64,000 bases of DNA from Prorocentrum cordatum (taxonomy: Eukaryota > Sar > Dinophyceae > Prorocentrales > Prorocentraceae): positions 117,636-181,635 of the forward strand of contig CAUYUJ010019364.1 in NCBI GenBank assembly GCA_963575745.1, in the 5' to 3' direction. Below the pieces are notes generated by a model. That model was not told the DNA's origin. It saw nothing but the letters and a program-made list of their open reading frames with translations, and made no database searches. Positions 31,511 to 41,060 of the stretch are shown piece by piece (the first letter of the stretch is position 1; each line of letters starts with the position of its first letter). The position numbers and the translations under genes are program-made.

Positions 31511-31904
31511 GCGTCCGATTGCTGCCCCCAGCGCGAACCATATGATAGCGAAGATAACCAGCCCAAGGCTGTGAATATAGGGGTGGTTATTAGGCGCGTT
31601 GCCGCGCTGGGGTAGCGCCTTGTCAAGTCTTCGAGGCGCTCTATCTGGCGGATCATTCCGCCCATGCTTCAAGTACTGCGCTTTTGGCTCGTTGCCGAGC
31701 GGTTGGTAGTAGCGCAATGATGAAGCGTATATGGTACCAATGTTGTTGTCTAGACGTCGTACCTCTCGTGTTGCTTCTTGCTCTTGGATAGATCCTCGTA
31801 AACGTACTGGGAGTGGTGGCGCAGGGTGGTAGTTGGTCACGAGGATCGTGCCGTGTAGCGTGAGGATAAGAAGGGCAAGAGCTGACCACACGAGAGTGCG
31901 GCCA
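31511..31904 (-). other. copia leader with an open, hydrophobic reading frame
   Basis: The frame of Gag stays open upstream of its first ATG (31510), through the primer site and into the LTR, without any ATG. It encodes two hydrophobic stretches (TLVWSALALLILTLHGTILV and IHSLGLVIFAIIWFALGAAI). If translated from a non-AUG start or a spliced mRNA, Gag would carry two membrane segments. If not, this is leader RNA. Two of the 14-nt hairpins lie here. Confidence 0.4.
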
Positions 31905-31916
31905 GCTCCGCTACCA
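31905..31916 (-). promoter_or_regulatory. tRNA primer binding site of the copia element
   Basis: On the minus strand TGGTAGCGGAGC directly follows the 5' LTR. Its complement ends ...GCUACCA, the 3' end expected of an initiator-Met-type tRNA, the usual copia primer. It fixes the inner LTR boundary. Confidence 0.8.
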
Positions 31917-32116
31917 AGTCTAAAGTGAGCCTGGTAGGTCACATTGCATCAAATTCCATGTCGAAGAAATACGATATGGGGTGTGGATGGGTAAGATAGG
32001 AGAAGATCGATGTATCGGTCTTTCCAGCACATAGCGAATACCACGTCAGGTATCCGGGCAAATGGGGCGCGCGTGCCTTGAGCCAAAGGCAACGGCGCGC
32101 GATCTACCCTTAAAGT
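31917..32116 (-). repeat. 5' LTR of the copia element (200 bp)
   Basis: About 96% identical to 16105-16340 over the aligned part. It has one base where the 3' LTR has 37 bp around a TATA-like motif, so the putative promoter region of this LTR is deleted (or an insertion occurred in the other copy). Confidence 0.85.
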
Positions 32117-32121
32117 AGCCA
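32117..32121. repeat. 5-bp target site duplication (agcca), right
   Basis: Matches 16100-16104. Confidence 0.75.
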
Positions 32122-33270
32122 TTGGTACCTGGCTTCCGGAACGACGCCAGAGAGAAGACTACCTGCAGTAGGTGCGTTCCACGTTGGAGAATTTACTCAA
32201 GAAGCAGATGTCCACATGTCCAACCACCGACAGAGAGTGGAGAACGCGGCGGAGTTTCAAAGTGCGCAATTTGGGCCAGGACTTTGGATGTGGTGTGACT
32301 CCCTCAGCCTACTTCCAAGGCGTGGTGAACACAATTGTGGCCGCAGAAGATATCGATAACGCCCTGACCAATAATCACGACGTGCGTCAGTCCTTGAATT
32401 GCAAGGGTGCTTGCAAAGGAACAAAGACAGACCAGAGCAATGATGACAAAGGCCCATGCGCGGACATCACGAATAGAGCTGGCACATCCCAGGGGTATGA
32501 CAGAGGGTACATTCAACAAATAAGCAACGACTGGTGGTGCAAGCCAGCGGGCAAAAGCAAGTATGGCCAAAGCACGAAGGCGAAACGCACAGGCAATGAG
32601 AAACACACGCGCTCCAAAAGAAAACAGGCACGATCAAACGCTCGGAAAGGAAACGGAGCAACTACAAGGCTGGCAATGAAATGGCGAGGCACAAAAGTGT
32701 TTTGGACAATAATTCATGGCGGTCCAGTGGCAAACTTCATAGTTCTTTTTTAGATTGGGATCACTACGCCACATGTGTATGTGTAAGACATCAAGTGCAA
32801 AACTGGTGAAAACGAATTTACACCTGAAGCGACGTTTTGTGGGGGACTGCCCCGTTTGACCTTGAGCCAATGAGCCTATAGGCAACGCTGGAGTTTCTAC
32901 TTCGGCGTCAACCCGTCTTGGGAACAATGCGAAGATGAGGACGAATATCCGTACACAAAAATTCCGTGCTAAATTGGCCGCGGCCCCAGGATGCAATTTC
33001 CCAATCTCTGACTGTCAGGCCGCTTTCAGATCCAACGTGGTTGACAATGTTTGGCAGGAAAACAGCGTGCCAAGGGACAACTCTCAAGCAAGCAGTCTTC
33101 CAGACCTAACGTTTGCACTGCGCGCAAGCTGCCATTCTCAAGTCTCCGTCGAAGGGGCAAGGGCGCATTGCCAACGGAAGCAGGTACGATACTTTGCTGA
33201 ACTAGCTGGTGAATGTTGGCTGACGTGGGCCTCGAACGGTGTTTTCTAGCATACGACCGGATGCAACATA
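32122..33270. other. unique sequence right of the copia element, no gene recognised
   Basis: Two overlapping frames look mildly protein-like: plus 32172-32753 (193 codons, Lys/Asn/Thr-rich) and minus 32304-32606 (hydrophobic). They are antisense to each other over much of their length and I cannot choose. A minus-strand stretch at 32861-32888 contains TTGGCTCAAG, the end of the dinoflagellate spliced leader. Confidence 0.35.
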
Positions 33271-33635
33271 TGCAATGCAAGCTACGTGGTGTACGCTATG
33301 TGGTGCATACTATGCGGTGCAACCCGGGTTCTGTGACTTATGTGGTGTGAAATATGTGGCGCAATTTATGTGATAGGAGCTAAAGTGCTCATAAATGTTG
33401 CTTGATGTAAGCAATGTGGTATCGTGAATATGGTGCGATCTATGGTGTGTGCGCTATGTTTCGCAATCTACGTTGTGCAATCCCTGGGGCGCGTTCCATG
33501 TGGCGGACGCAATGCTGTGCAATCTGCGTGATGCCATATTGTTTGACATGAGATCTACGCGATGCTAGTTATAGCGCTGCAACATATGGAATACAATATA
33601 TGTGGTGTGAACTACGTGGTGAAAACTATGTGCAA
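33271..33635 (+). repeat. 14-bp minisatellite array (aatctatgtggtgc family), copy 1
   Basis: Degenerate tandem 14-mers of the type ctatgtggtgcaat, about 20 copies, with interruptions near 33480-33590. The same unit recurs at 35170-35216 and 37390-37615, and inverted at 48195-48415. Confidence 0.85.
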
Positions 33636-33639
33636 GTCG

Positions 33640-35165
33640 TCCTGCCGAACTTGACGCTGTCAACTCCTCTGCTCGCGCAGTCATCCTACCCACCCACCCA
33701 CAACTTGGTTTACAATACCCACGTGGCGGCGATTGCGATGATTGCTCGGCGCTGGCTGGCGCATCGCCGCGGCCGCGCTGGCGCGCATGCTCGCGCGCAA
33801 AGCGGCCCATTAGCTTGGCGCGACCGACGGGGCCGCGGTGGCGCTGAACGCTGGGCGCTCCCCAGCGGGCACTTCACTGCGAGTCGGCGACTTGGGCGGG
33901 CGCGGCGGTATCATAACAACGTGGAGAACGGTAGACACGAGGATGGCAATATCGATGGGATGCACAAAGACATACTAGTACTATATGTCCTCCTTGGAGG
34001 CGCGCGTCCGACCCGAACATATAGTATACCCATCTTGTAGTATATCGTTTCCCGAGCGGTGTGGCCAGAAAGCGCCCGCCACGACGCATATACTATAAGA
34101 TTTCTCGGTGCGCGCGTCGCCCCTGGGGGGGCGACGCACATATAGTATAAGTATGTTGGGGTGTTGCCGAATCGATGGTGGCGACGATGATAACAAAGGC
34201 GACGGCACGGCCAGTGACAGCGCCGATGCTGACCACGCCGGCGACGATGACGGCGTCTTCGCGAGGGTGAAGGAAGTTTTGGAAGGAATTCGGCATGCGC
34301 GCGCGGCCGACGCGCGAGAGTGACCCGCATGGTTTTTTTTGACACGGATCGTGCCCTCCCGCCCCCCAGCACGCGCGCAAGGGCGTTCGAATGATTCCGA
34401 CATGCGGCGCGAGGGGCCCGTCTGGCAGAATGTAATGGCCATGTTGACCAACCGATGGTTGATTTTTTCAAACCTCGCAAGGCTGCGAACACAAAAACGC
34501 AAACATGTGTTTAAAATATATGTTGCAAAACCATGAATGCTTCTACTTTCGGGACGCGTGACTTTGAAACCCATACGGGGCCCAATTGTTCGAAGAATTT
34601 CGGCATGCGCGCGACGACGCGCGCGTGTGCACATCGTCGCGCGTTTTTGCAATGGGTTCTTGCGGCAAAACACTCGCAACAGCGTTCTTGCGATTCCCAC
34701 ACGCGCGCACGCGAGGGGCCCGTTTGGCAGCATGTCGTGATTTACATGTAAAGCATGTTTTAAAACATTGGGCCCGCAAGAACCGAAACGCAAACTGTTT
34801 TGGAGAATCCGTGCTTCGGAAACCACATGGTTATTACATGTTTTCGGGACACTCGGTTTTGACATTCCTGCGCAACCTGCGGTTTTTGAGCGATTTCGGC
34901 ATGTGCGCGCGACGACGCACGCGCGCACTGCGCCCATTGCTTTTGCACTGATTTGTTTGGCAATTGATAGCTTTTGAAACCGGTTGCGCGCGCATTTTTT
35001 TCCAGAGGATGAAGGGGGGGTGGGGGGTGATATTGGTTTGGCTGGCGTGGTACGAACTCATATTTGCGATGGGCGATGGGGCAGAACCATATTCAACTTG
35101 CATTACGAAACGTGGTGCCGTTAATTTCGGAGGGGGTGGGGTAGATCCTATTACTCTTTTATAAC
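33640..35165 (+). repeat. GC-rich long repeat unit, copy A
   Basis: The first of three diverged copies with the order: caacttggttt lead, cggcggcgattgcg, ggccgcgctggcgcgcatgctcg, cagcgggcacttcactgcg, gacgatgacggcgtcttcgcg, several atttcggcatgcgcgcgacg blocks, and an end with gaactcatatttgcgatggg. This copy is longest because of a 187-bp insert (33970-34156) and an extra inner block (34500-34950). Short frames run through it but differ between copies, so no coding role is supported. Confidence 0.8.
33970..34156. mobile_element. 187-bp MITE-like insert with 19-bp terminal inverted repeats
   Basis: acatactagtactatatgt at 33970-33988 and acatatagtataagtatgt at 34138-34156 are inverted repeats with 17 of 19 matching positions. 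Copies B and C of the surrounding unit lack this segment, so it is an insertion. Related AT-rich inverted motifs lie inside (near 34017 and 34087). There is no coding capacity and I could not find a clear target duplication. Confidence 0.65.
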
Positions 35166-35169
35166 GGAG

Positions 35170-35216
35170 CACTCATGTGGTGTAAGCTGTGTGGTGCCAG
35201 CTACGTGGTGCAAGTC
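35170..35216 (+). repeat. 14-bp minisatellite array, copy 2 (short)
   Basis: Three to four units (catgtggtgtaagc, tgtgtggtgccagc, tacgtggtgcaagt) separate GC-rich unit copies A and B. Confidence 0.8.
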
Positions 35217-36190
35217 ACTTTTCGAATTTTAAATTGTCAACTCCACTGCTTGCTCAATCATCCCACAACTTGGTTTGCAAACCCCTTGTGGGAGCGATTG
35301 CGGTGGGTGCTTGGTATTGGCTGGTGCATCAATGCGGCCGCGCTTGCCCGCGCATGCTCGCACGCGCAGCGGCCACCTAGTCTGGCGCGGCCGACGCGAA
35401 TGCGGTGGCGCTGACCGCTCGGCACATCCCAGCGGGCACTTCATTGCGGGTCGGCGACTTGGGCGGGCGCGGTATCATGGCAACGTCGAGAACGGTATAC
35501 GCGATGATGATAGTAGCGATGCTAGTGACGATGCTGAGAGCGACGACAGGGCAGCCGGTGACGCTGCCGATGATGGCCACACGCCGCCGACGATGACGGC
35601 GTCTTCGCGAGGGTGATGGAAGTTTTGGAAGGCGTTCGACATGCGCGCGCGGCCGACGCGCGAGTCCCGCATGGTATTAGTTGACACGGATCGTGCCACC
35701 CCAGCCCGCGCGCAAGGGCGTTTGAACGATTCCGACATGCGCGCGCGGAGTCCGTTTGGTAGCATTGTCTGAGCACGTTGAAAGGCCCATGGTTTGCAGA
35801 AACATTCGCAAAAGCGCGCGCGCAAGGTTCATTTGGAAATCCGTGTTGCGAAACGTGTGTGTTTATATGTTGTCTTGACGCTCGATCTTGAAATCCTTAC
35901 GACAGCGACGGTGTTTGAATAATTTCGGCAAGCGAGCGACGACGCGTGCGTGTGCACTTCGTCCCGTTTTTGCACCAAGATCTTGACAACTCGTGATTTG
36001 TGAGAAACGAATGCGCGCATAGTACTTTTGCAGAGGATGACGGGGGGGCGATACCGGAAAAACTGGGATGGTATGAATTCATATTTCGGATGGACGACGG
36101 GGCAGGATCCGATGTAAATTGCAATGCGAAAAGTGGGCCGGTAATCAAGGGGGTGGTGGTGGTCAATTCTTTTAAGAAAGGAGAATCATT
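35217..36190 (+). repeat. GC-rich long repeat unit, copy B
   Basis: Same order of blocks as copy A, without the MITE-like insert. It ends with gaattcatatttcggatgg near 36075 and a gggggtggtggtgg stretch. Confidence 0.8.
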
Positions 36191-37389
36191 TCTGTCCGCA
36201 ATGAGTTGTCAATTCCACTGCTCGCGCATAACATAAACGCATACGGCGGCGATTGCGGTGGGTGCTTGGTGTTGGCTGGTACATCTCTGCGGCCGCGCTC
36301 GTCCGCGCATGCTTGCGCTCGCAGCGGCCAGTTAATTTGGCGCGACTGACGGGGCCGCGGTGGCGCTGATCGCTGGGCGCTTCCCAACGGGCACTTCAGT
36401 GCGAGTCGGCGATGTGGGTGTGCGCGGTATCATAGCAACGTCGAGAACATATCAACGAGGATGATAGTAGCGATGCTGATAGCGATGGTGACAACGACGA
36501 CGGCAAGGCCAGTGACGCCGCCGATACTGACCACGCCGACGACAAAGACGGAGTTTTCGCGTCGGTGCCGGTGATGGAGGTTTGGCAAGGACTTCGGCAT
36601 GCGCGAGCGGCCGACGCGCGAGTGGCCCGCATGGTGTTATTTGGCACCGCCCCCAGCGCGCGCGCAAGGGCGTCCGAATGACTTTGACATGCGGCGCGAG
36701 AGGCCCGTTTGGCAGAATGTAATGAACATGTTGAATAATCTATGGTTTTTCTGAGTATTCACAGGAGGACAAACCCACGCTGGCGACGAAACTTATGAAG
36801 GATTTCGGAGTGCGCGCGCGACGACGCGCGCGTGTGCACTTCGTCCTGTTTTTTGCAAGGGGCTCTTGCGACAGCACGCGCGTATGGGGCGTTCGAACGA
36901 CTTCGACACGCGCGTGCGAGAGCTCTGTATGGTATGATGTTATGCTCATGTTGAAACATGTTGTTTTCTTCCAGAACTCGCTAGAACGTGGGCGCAAACT
37001 TTTCCTGACCGTTCTTGTTGCGATTTGTCGCAATGTGTATGTGTGCGTGTGTGTGTGTGTGTGTTTCGGGACACTCGATTTTGGCATCGCTGCGAAACCC
37101 AATGTTGTTGCAGGATTTTTGGCATGCGCGCGCGACGACGCGCGGGTGTGCATTTCGTTCCAATATTTTGGCAAGAGGTTTTGACAACTGAAGATTTTGA
37201 TAGAAACGAGCGCGCGTAATATTTGTGTCCAAGGATGAGGGTGGGGTACCGGCCTGCCTGGGATGGCACGAACTCATATTTAGGATAGATGATGGGGCAG
37301 AATCATATGTGTGCTGCAATATGAAAGAGGGAATCGTTAATTCCGGGGGGGTAGATCCGAATACTCCTGTGGAATGGGGAGGGGAACCT
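36191..37389 (+). repeat. GC-rich long repeat unit, copy C
   Basis: Third copy, with a (gt)n stretch near 37037-37064. It ends with gaactcatatttaggatag near 37270. Confidence 0.8.
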
Positions 37390-37615
37390 AGGTAGTGCAA
37401 TCTATGTGGTGTGAGTTACGTGGTGTCAGGTATGTGGTGCAGTACACGTGGTTCAATCCATGTGATGTAAGCTCTTTGTACAATCTATGTGGTGCAGTCC
37501 ATGTGGTAAAATCTTTGTGGTGCAGGATGTGTGGTGCAACCAATATGGTACAATAGATGTGGTGTGCGCTATGTATTGTAATCTATGTTAAGCAATCTAT
37601 GTGGTGCAAGCTGGT
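37390..37615 (+). repeat. 14-bp minisatellite array, copy 3
   Basis: About 16 tandem 14-mers in good register, such as aatctatgtggtgc. Confidence 0.9.
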
Positions 37616-38167
37616 GCAACTGGGACCATGCTCCAGGCACCAATCCAATTCGTGACCAGCATGGCGCCCCCGACGGCCGGCGAGAACGGGTGGCGACGGG
37701 CGGCCACAAGCTAGCCCGACCGGCGCACAAGCCCAATTGGTGCGGCGGCGGGCGGCGGCGACAGGCGGCGACTGGCGTCCACAAGCCGGCCAGACCGGCG
37801 CACAGGCCCAGCTCCTTGAGAGAAGTAAGAACACTTAGATGCAAGCACTTCTTGATGAATAGACAAAACACGGTAGATCCGAACTGACAAATACAGACAG
37901 GTGGGACACTACATCATGGATGAATATTTGGAGGACTGCCTGTCGGCAGTGCAAGAGGCAGCACGCAACTCACAAGACAAGCGCTTCATCTTCGCCTCAC
38001 TTTGGTGAACTAGATATGACGCAACGGGCATCGCATCCAAGATGAAAGCGACCAGCACATCTCAAAGCGGCATTTGCCGAGTAGAGCTCAAACCATTGCA
38101 CACATCCCAGGGCAGCCCCATGAACGGGGCATCAAATGGGTATCTGCCACGTAGAACCAAGTAGGCG
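37616..38167. other. spacer with a short duplication; no gene
   Basis: 37680-37810 holds two diverged copies of a roughly 70-bp segment (ccacaagctagcccgaccgg and ccacaagccggccagaccgg). A 30-codon plus frame begins at 37917 (MDEYLEDCLSAVQEAARN) and may be the remnant of an upstream part of the ORF that follows. Confidence 0.4.
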
Positions 38168-38668
38168 ATGCACAACCTCACATATGAAGGGACACCAAAA
38201 ATCTTCCCAAACAGATCAGAAGCGCTTGACTTCTACCGACTCATACACACAGAAAACATCAAAAACGTCTTCAAGAACGGCCAGTACAGTGACTTCCGCA
38301 AACACCCCAGCCGGAGCGTGCCAGAGGGCAACACTTTATTCTCCTTCAAAATCATGCTTAATGCGACTCTGGCCAATCAAACTATTCAAGTGGATGCCGT
38401 CCCGGATTTGATCTGGACTGTGGAAATAGGAGCAAGCATGGGGTTCGGCTGCAGTAGAAAAGTCGATGATACTGCATTCGACTTCATGGTCGGGCCATTG
38501 GCGATGGATGGCCCTTCTCTTCGAACTGAAGACCAGATCGATATCCGATGCATCGGCCGTCACTTTGGACGCGAATTGTATAAACACGTGTGGTGGCACC
38601 ATACTGAATTCCTCGATTTCCGCATCCGCGTAAAGCCCACTTCCATTACGCCCAAGGAGGATGAGTAG
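38168..38668 (+). CDS. hypothetical protein, 166 residues
   Basis: An open frame starting at ATG 38168, three codons after an in-frame TAG, and ending before a GAT/GGA-rich stretch. The composition is globular and balanced: DFYRLIHTENIKNVFKNGQY, SFKIMLNATLANQTIQVDAV, DLIWTVEIGASMGFG, RCIGRHFGRELYKHVWW, FLDFRIRVKPTSITPKEDE. No signal peptide, membrane segment or known motif is visible. Neighbouring sequence in the same frame is broken, so this could be the last part of a decayed larger gene. I do not recognise the family. Confidence 0.4.
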   Translation: MHNLTYEGTPKIFPNRSEALDFYRLIHTENIKNVFKNGQYSDFRKHPSRSVPEGNTLFSFKIMLNATLANQTIQVDAVPDLIWTVEIGASMGFGCSRKVDDTAFDFMVGPLAMDGPSLRTEDQIDIRCIGRHFGRELYKHVWWHHTEFLDFRIRVKPTSITPKEDE

Positions 38669-38679
38669 GAGGAGTCGGA

Positions 38680-38985
38680 GGAGTGGCGAGGAGGAGGGAA
38701 ATAAAAAGAGACGCGCATCAGCAATAGCATGAAAAGCATGATGAGGAGGATTAAGGATCAGGGTATGTGGGTGGGTGGGGGGAAGAAGGAGGCGGCGCAT
38801 GAGGGAGGATTGTAAGGATGGGGGGGGTGGATGATGATGCTGATGATGCTACTGCTGATGCTGATGATGATGGTGATGATGCTGATGATGATAACGACGA
38901 AGATGATGCTGATGCTGATGCTGATGCTGCTGATGATGATGATGATGATGGCGATGCTGCTGCTGCTGCTGATGATGAGAGAGAA
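38680..38985. repeat. GAT/GCT trinucleotide repeats
   Basis: 38830-38980 is gatgatgctgatgctgct in many copies. 38660-38800 is GGA-rich. Confidence 0.9.
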
Positions 38986-39029
38986 CGTGATCCACCGCCG
39001 CTGTGCTGTGGAAAATTCACCCCCCCTCT

Positions 39030-39240
39030 TCCTCCGGAACCCGGGGTTCCCCCCCCTTCCGAAAGTCCGTCCCCCCATGCTCGAACCCCCCCTCCCCCTT
39101 CCCCCAGCAAAACCCCCCCCTCCCCCCTAACCCCCCTCCGGAAAACCGGGGGCGGGTCACTATCAGTTCGAACCTCCAGAAAACGGGGTGGGGTCACTAC
39201 TGGGTCGACCCCCCCCCCCATGCGCCGCCGGCAAACGACT
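39030..39240. repeat. left flank of the inverted pair around the minisatellite
   Basis: Units with gggtcactatcagttcgaac and ggggtcactactgggtcgac, C/G-rich. The reverse complement recurs at 40590-40740. Confidence 0.7.
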
Positions 39241-39259
39241 CCCGGGTCCCCCCCGGGTC

Positions 39260-40588
39260 CCCACCGCCGTTCTCACCACTGCCCCCACCACTGTCCCAAC
39301 TGTTCCCACCACTGTCCCCACTATCCCCACCAGTGCCCCCACCACTGTCGCACTGTCCCCACTGTCCCCACCACTGTCCCCACCACGGTCCCACTCGCCC
39401 CACTGTCCCCACTGCCCCCACCACTGTCCCACCGTCCCCAGCACTGTCCCACTGTCCCCACCACTGTCCCACTGAGCTGTCCCACAGTTTCCACCACTGT
39501 CCCACTGTACCCACTGTCCCCACTGTACCACTGTCCCATTGTCCCAATACTGTCACCACTGTCACCACCACCACCGTTCCCACCACAGTCACAGTGTCCC
39601 CACTGTCCCCGTCACTATCCCCACTGTCCCCACACCACTGTCCCACCACCACCGTCCCCACCACTGTCCCACTGTCCCCACTGTCCCCTCCACTGTCCCA
39701 CTGTCCCCACACCACTGTCCCCACCACCAGCGTCCCCACCACTGTCCCACTGTCTCCGCCACTGTCCCACTATCCCCACTGTTCCCACCGTCCCCACCAA
39801 TGTCCCCACCACCACCGTCCCCACTGTTGTCCCACTGTCCCCACTGTCCCCGCTGTCCCCACCACTGTCCCCACTGTTCCCACGAATGCCCCCACCACTG
39901 TCGCACTGTCCCCACTGTCCCCACCAATGTCCCCACCACGGTCCCACTCTCCCCGCTGTCTCCACTGTCTCCACCACTGTCCCACTGTCCTCACTGCACT
40001 GTCCCCGCCACTGTCCCACTGTCCTCACTGTTCCGTCACCACTGTCCCACTGAGCTGTCCCACTGTTCCCACCACTGTCCCACTGTCCCCAACACTGTCC
40101 CCACTCTACCACCGTCCCACCACCGTCCCACCACCGTCACCAGTGTCCCCCCCACCACCGTCCCCACCACTGTCACAGTGCTATCACCCTCCCCACCACT
40201 GTCCCACTGTCCCACTGTCACCACTGTCCCAACCACTGTCCCACTGTCCCCAAACCATTGGCCCCATCACCGCCGTCCCCACTACTGTCCCACTGTCCCC
40301 ACTGCTCCCACCACTGTCCCACTGTTTCCACCATTGTCCCGACTGTCCCCGCCAGTGCCCCCACCAGTGTCTCACTGTCCCCACTGTCCCAACCACTGTC
40401 TCCACCGCGGTCCCACTCCCCCCGCTGTCCCCCCTGTCCCCACCACTGTCCCTCTGTCCCCACCAGTCGCACTGCGCTGTCCCTCTGTCCCACTGTCCCT
40501 ACCATTGTCCCACTGTCCCTACTGTCCCCACCACTCTCCCCACTGCCCCCGCTCCCCACCACCATCCCCACCACCGTCCCACTGTCCC
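39260..40588. repeat. CCCACTGTCCC minisatellite, 1.3 kb
   Basis: Degenerate repeats of cccactgtccccaccactgt. Open frames exist in all plus phases and on the minus strand, and they encode only Pro/Ser/Thr/Cys/His or Gly/Thr/Val/Trp repeats, so none is treated as a gene. Confidence 0.95.
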
Positions 40589-40589
40589 G

Positions 40590-40740
40590 AGGGGGGGGGG
40601 GTCGAACTGGTAGTGACCCCCCCTCCCTTTCATGATGGACCGGGGGGGGGGGTTCGAACCGGCAGTGACTCCCCCTGGTTTTCGAGGCCGGGGGGAGGAC
40701 GGGGGGTTGAACCCCTCAGTGACCCCCCCGGGTTTTCTGC
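40590..40740. repeat. right flank of the inverted pair around the minisatellite
   Basis: Contains tcgaactggtagtgacc, ttcgaaccggcagtgact and ttgaacccctcagtgacc, the reverse complement of the 39030-39240 units. Confidence 0.7.
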
Positions 40741-40759
40741 GAGCAGCGGCAGAACACGC

Positions 40760-41060
40760 TCTTTCGATGATGATGCTGCTGATGATGATGCTGCTGCTGA
40801 TGATGATGATGATGACGATGATGATGGTGATGATGATGACGGTGCCGAGCATGACGAAGAGGAGTAGAGACTGAGGTTGGGAGCGGTGCGTATAATGCTG
40901 ATGTAAAGTAGGATGATGATGCTACTTATGATGGTTATGATGTTGCTGCTGTTGTTGATGATGCTGGTGATGATGATGAGTGTCATGATGGTTGGGATTA
41001 TGATGGCGATTCTGATGATGAAAACGATGCTGCTGCTGCTGAATATGCATCGCGCTCATG
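40760..41060. repeat. GAT trinucleotide repeats
   Basis: gatgatgctgctgctgatg stretches with interruptions. Confidence 0.9.

Larger units (their letters stand above)
16458..31700 (-). repeat. dispersed family of 14-nt hairpins with GNRA-type loops
   Basis: Plus-strand form GCNNG-TTTC-CNNGC (or TTGC), arms complementary. On the element sense strand this is GCNNG-GAAA-CNNGC. Perfect copies start at 16458, 16633, 17240, 18028, 18666, 18924, 19331, 20655, 21165, 23586, 23675, 24210, 24243, 24744, 24825, 25335, 25745, 25947, 26250, 26506, 27043, 27650, 27731, 28188, 28313, 29027, 29243, 29318, 29791, 29936, 30731, 31594 and 31687. Two more (23143, 30814) have one G-U pair on the sense strand. Degenerate copies lie near 22260, 22530 and 26202. 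Nine different stems occur, always fully paired. Sense loops are GAAA (22), GCAA (7), GAGA (2) and GAAG (2). All are in one orientation. They fall in all three phases of the proteins (most often giving Gly-Asn) and also in untranslated parts. None lies in the LTRs or, by eye, elsewhere in the window. Confidence 0.9.
16105..32116 (-). mobile_element. giant (16 kb) Ty1/copia LTR retrotransposon
   Basis: Two LTRs (16105-16340 and 31917-32116), 5-bp target duplications and a tRNA primer site define a complete element transcribed leftward. The domain order is Gag, zinc knuckle, acidic/proline-rich linker, Tpt1/KptA-like domain, RING-like finger, aspartic protease, two methyltransferase-like segments, integrase, RVT_2-type RT and RNase H. 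Integrase before RT is diagnostic of copia. Most copia elements are 5-6 kb, so about 10 kb here is extra coding sequence. The LTRs differ at roughly 7 of 186 aligned bases outside one indel, so the insertion is not very recent. The coding region has at least three point stops and several single-base shifts. Confidence 0.93.

Noticed and set aside
39003-40867. Several frames of 400-540 codons in the C-rich array
   Set aside because: Open in multiple phases because CCCACTGTCCC repeats carry no stops. Not protein-like.
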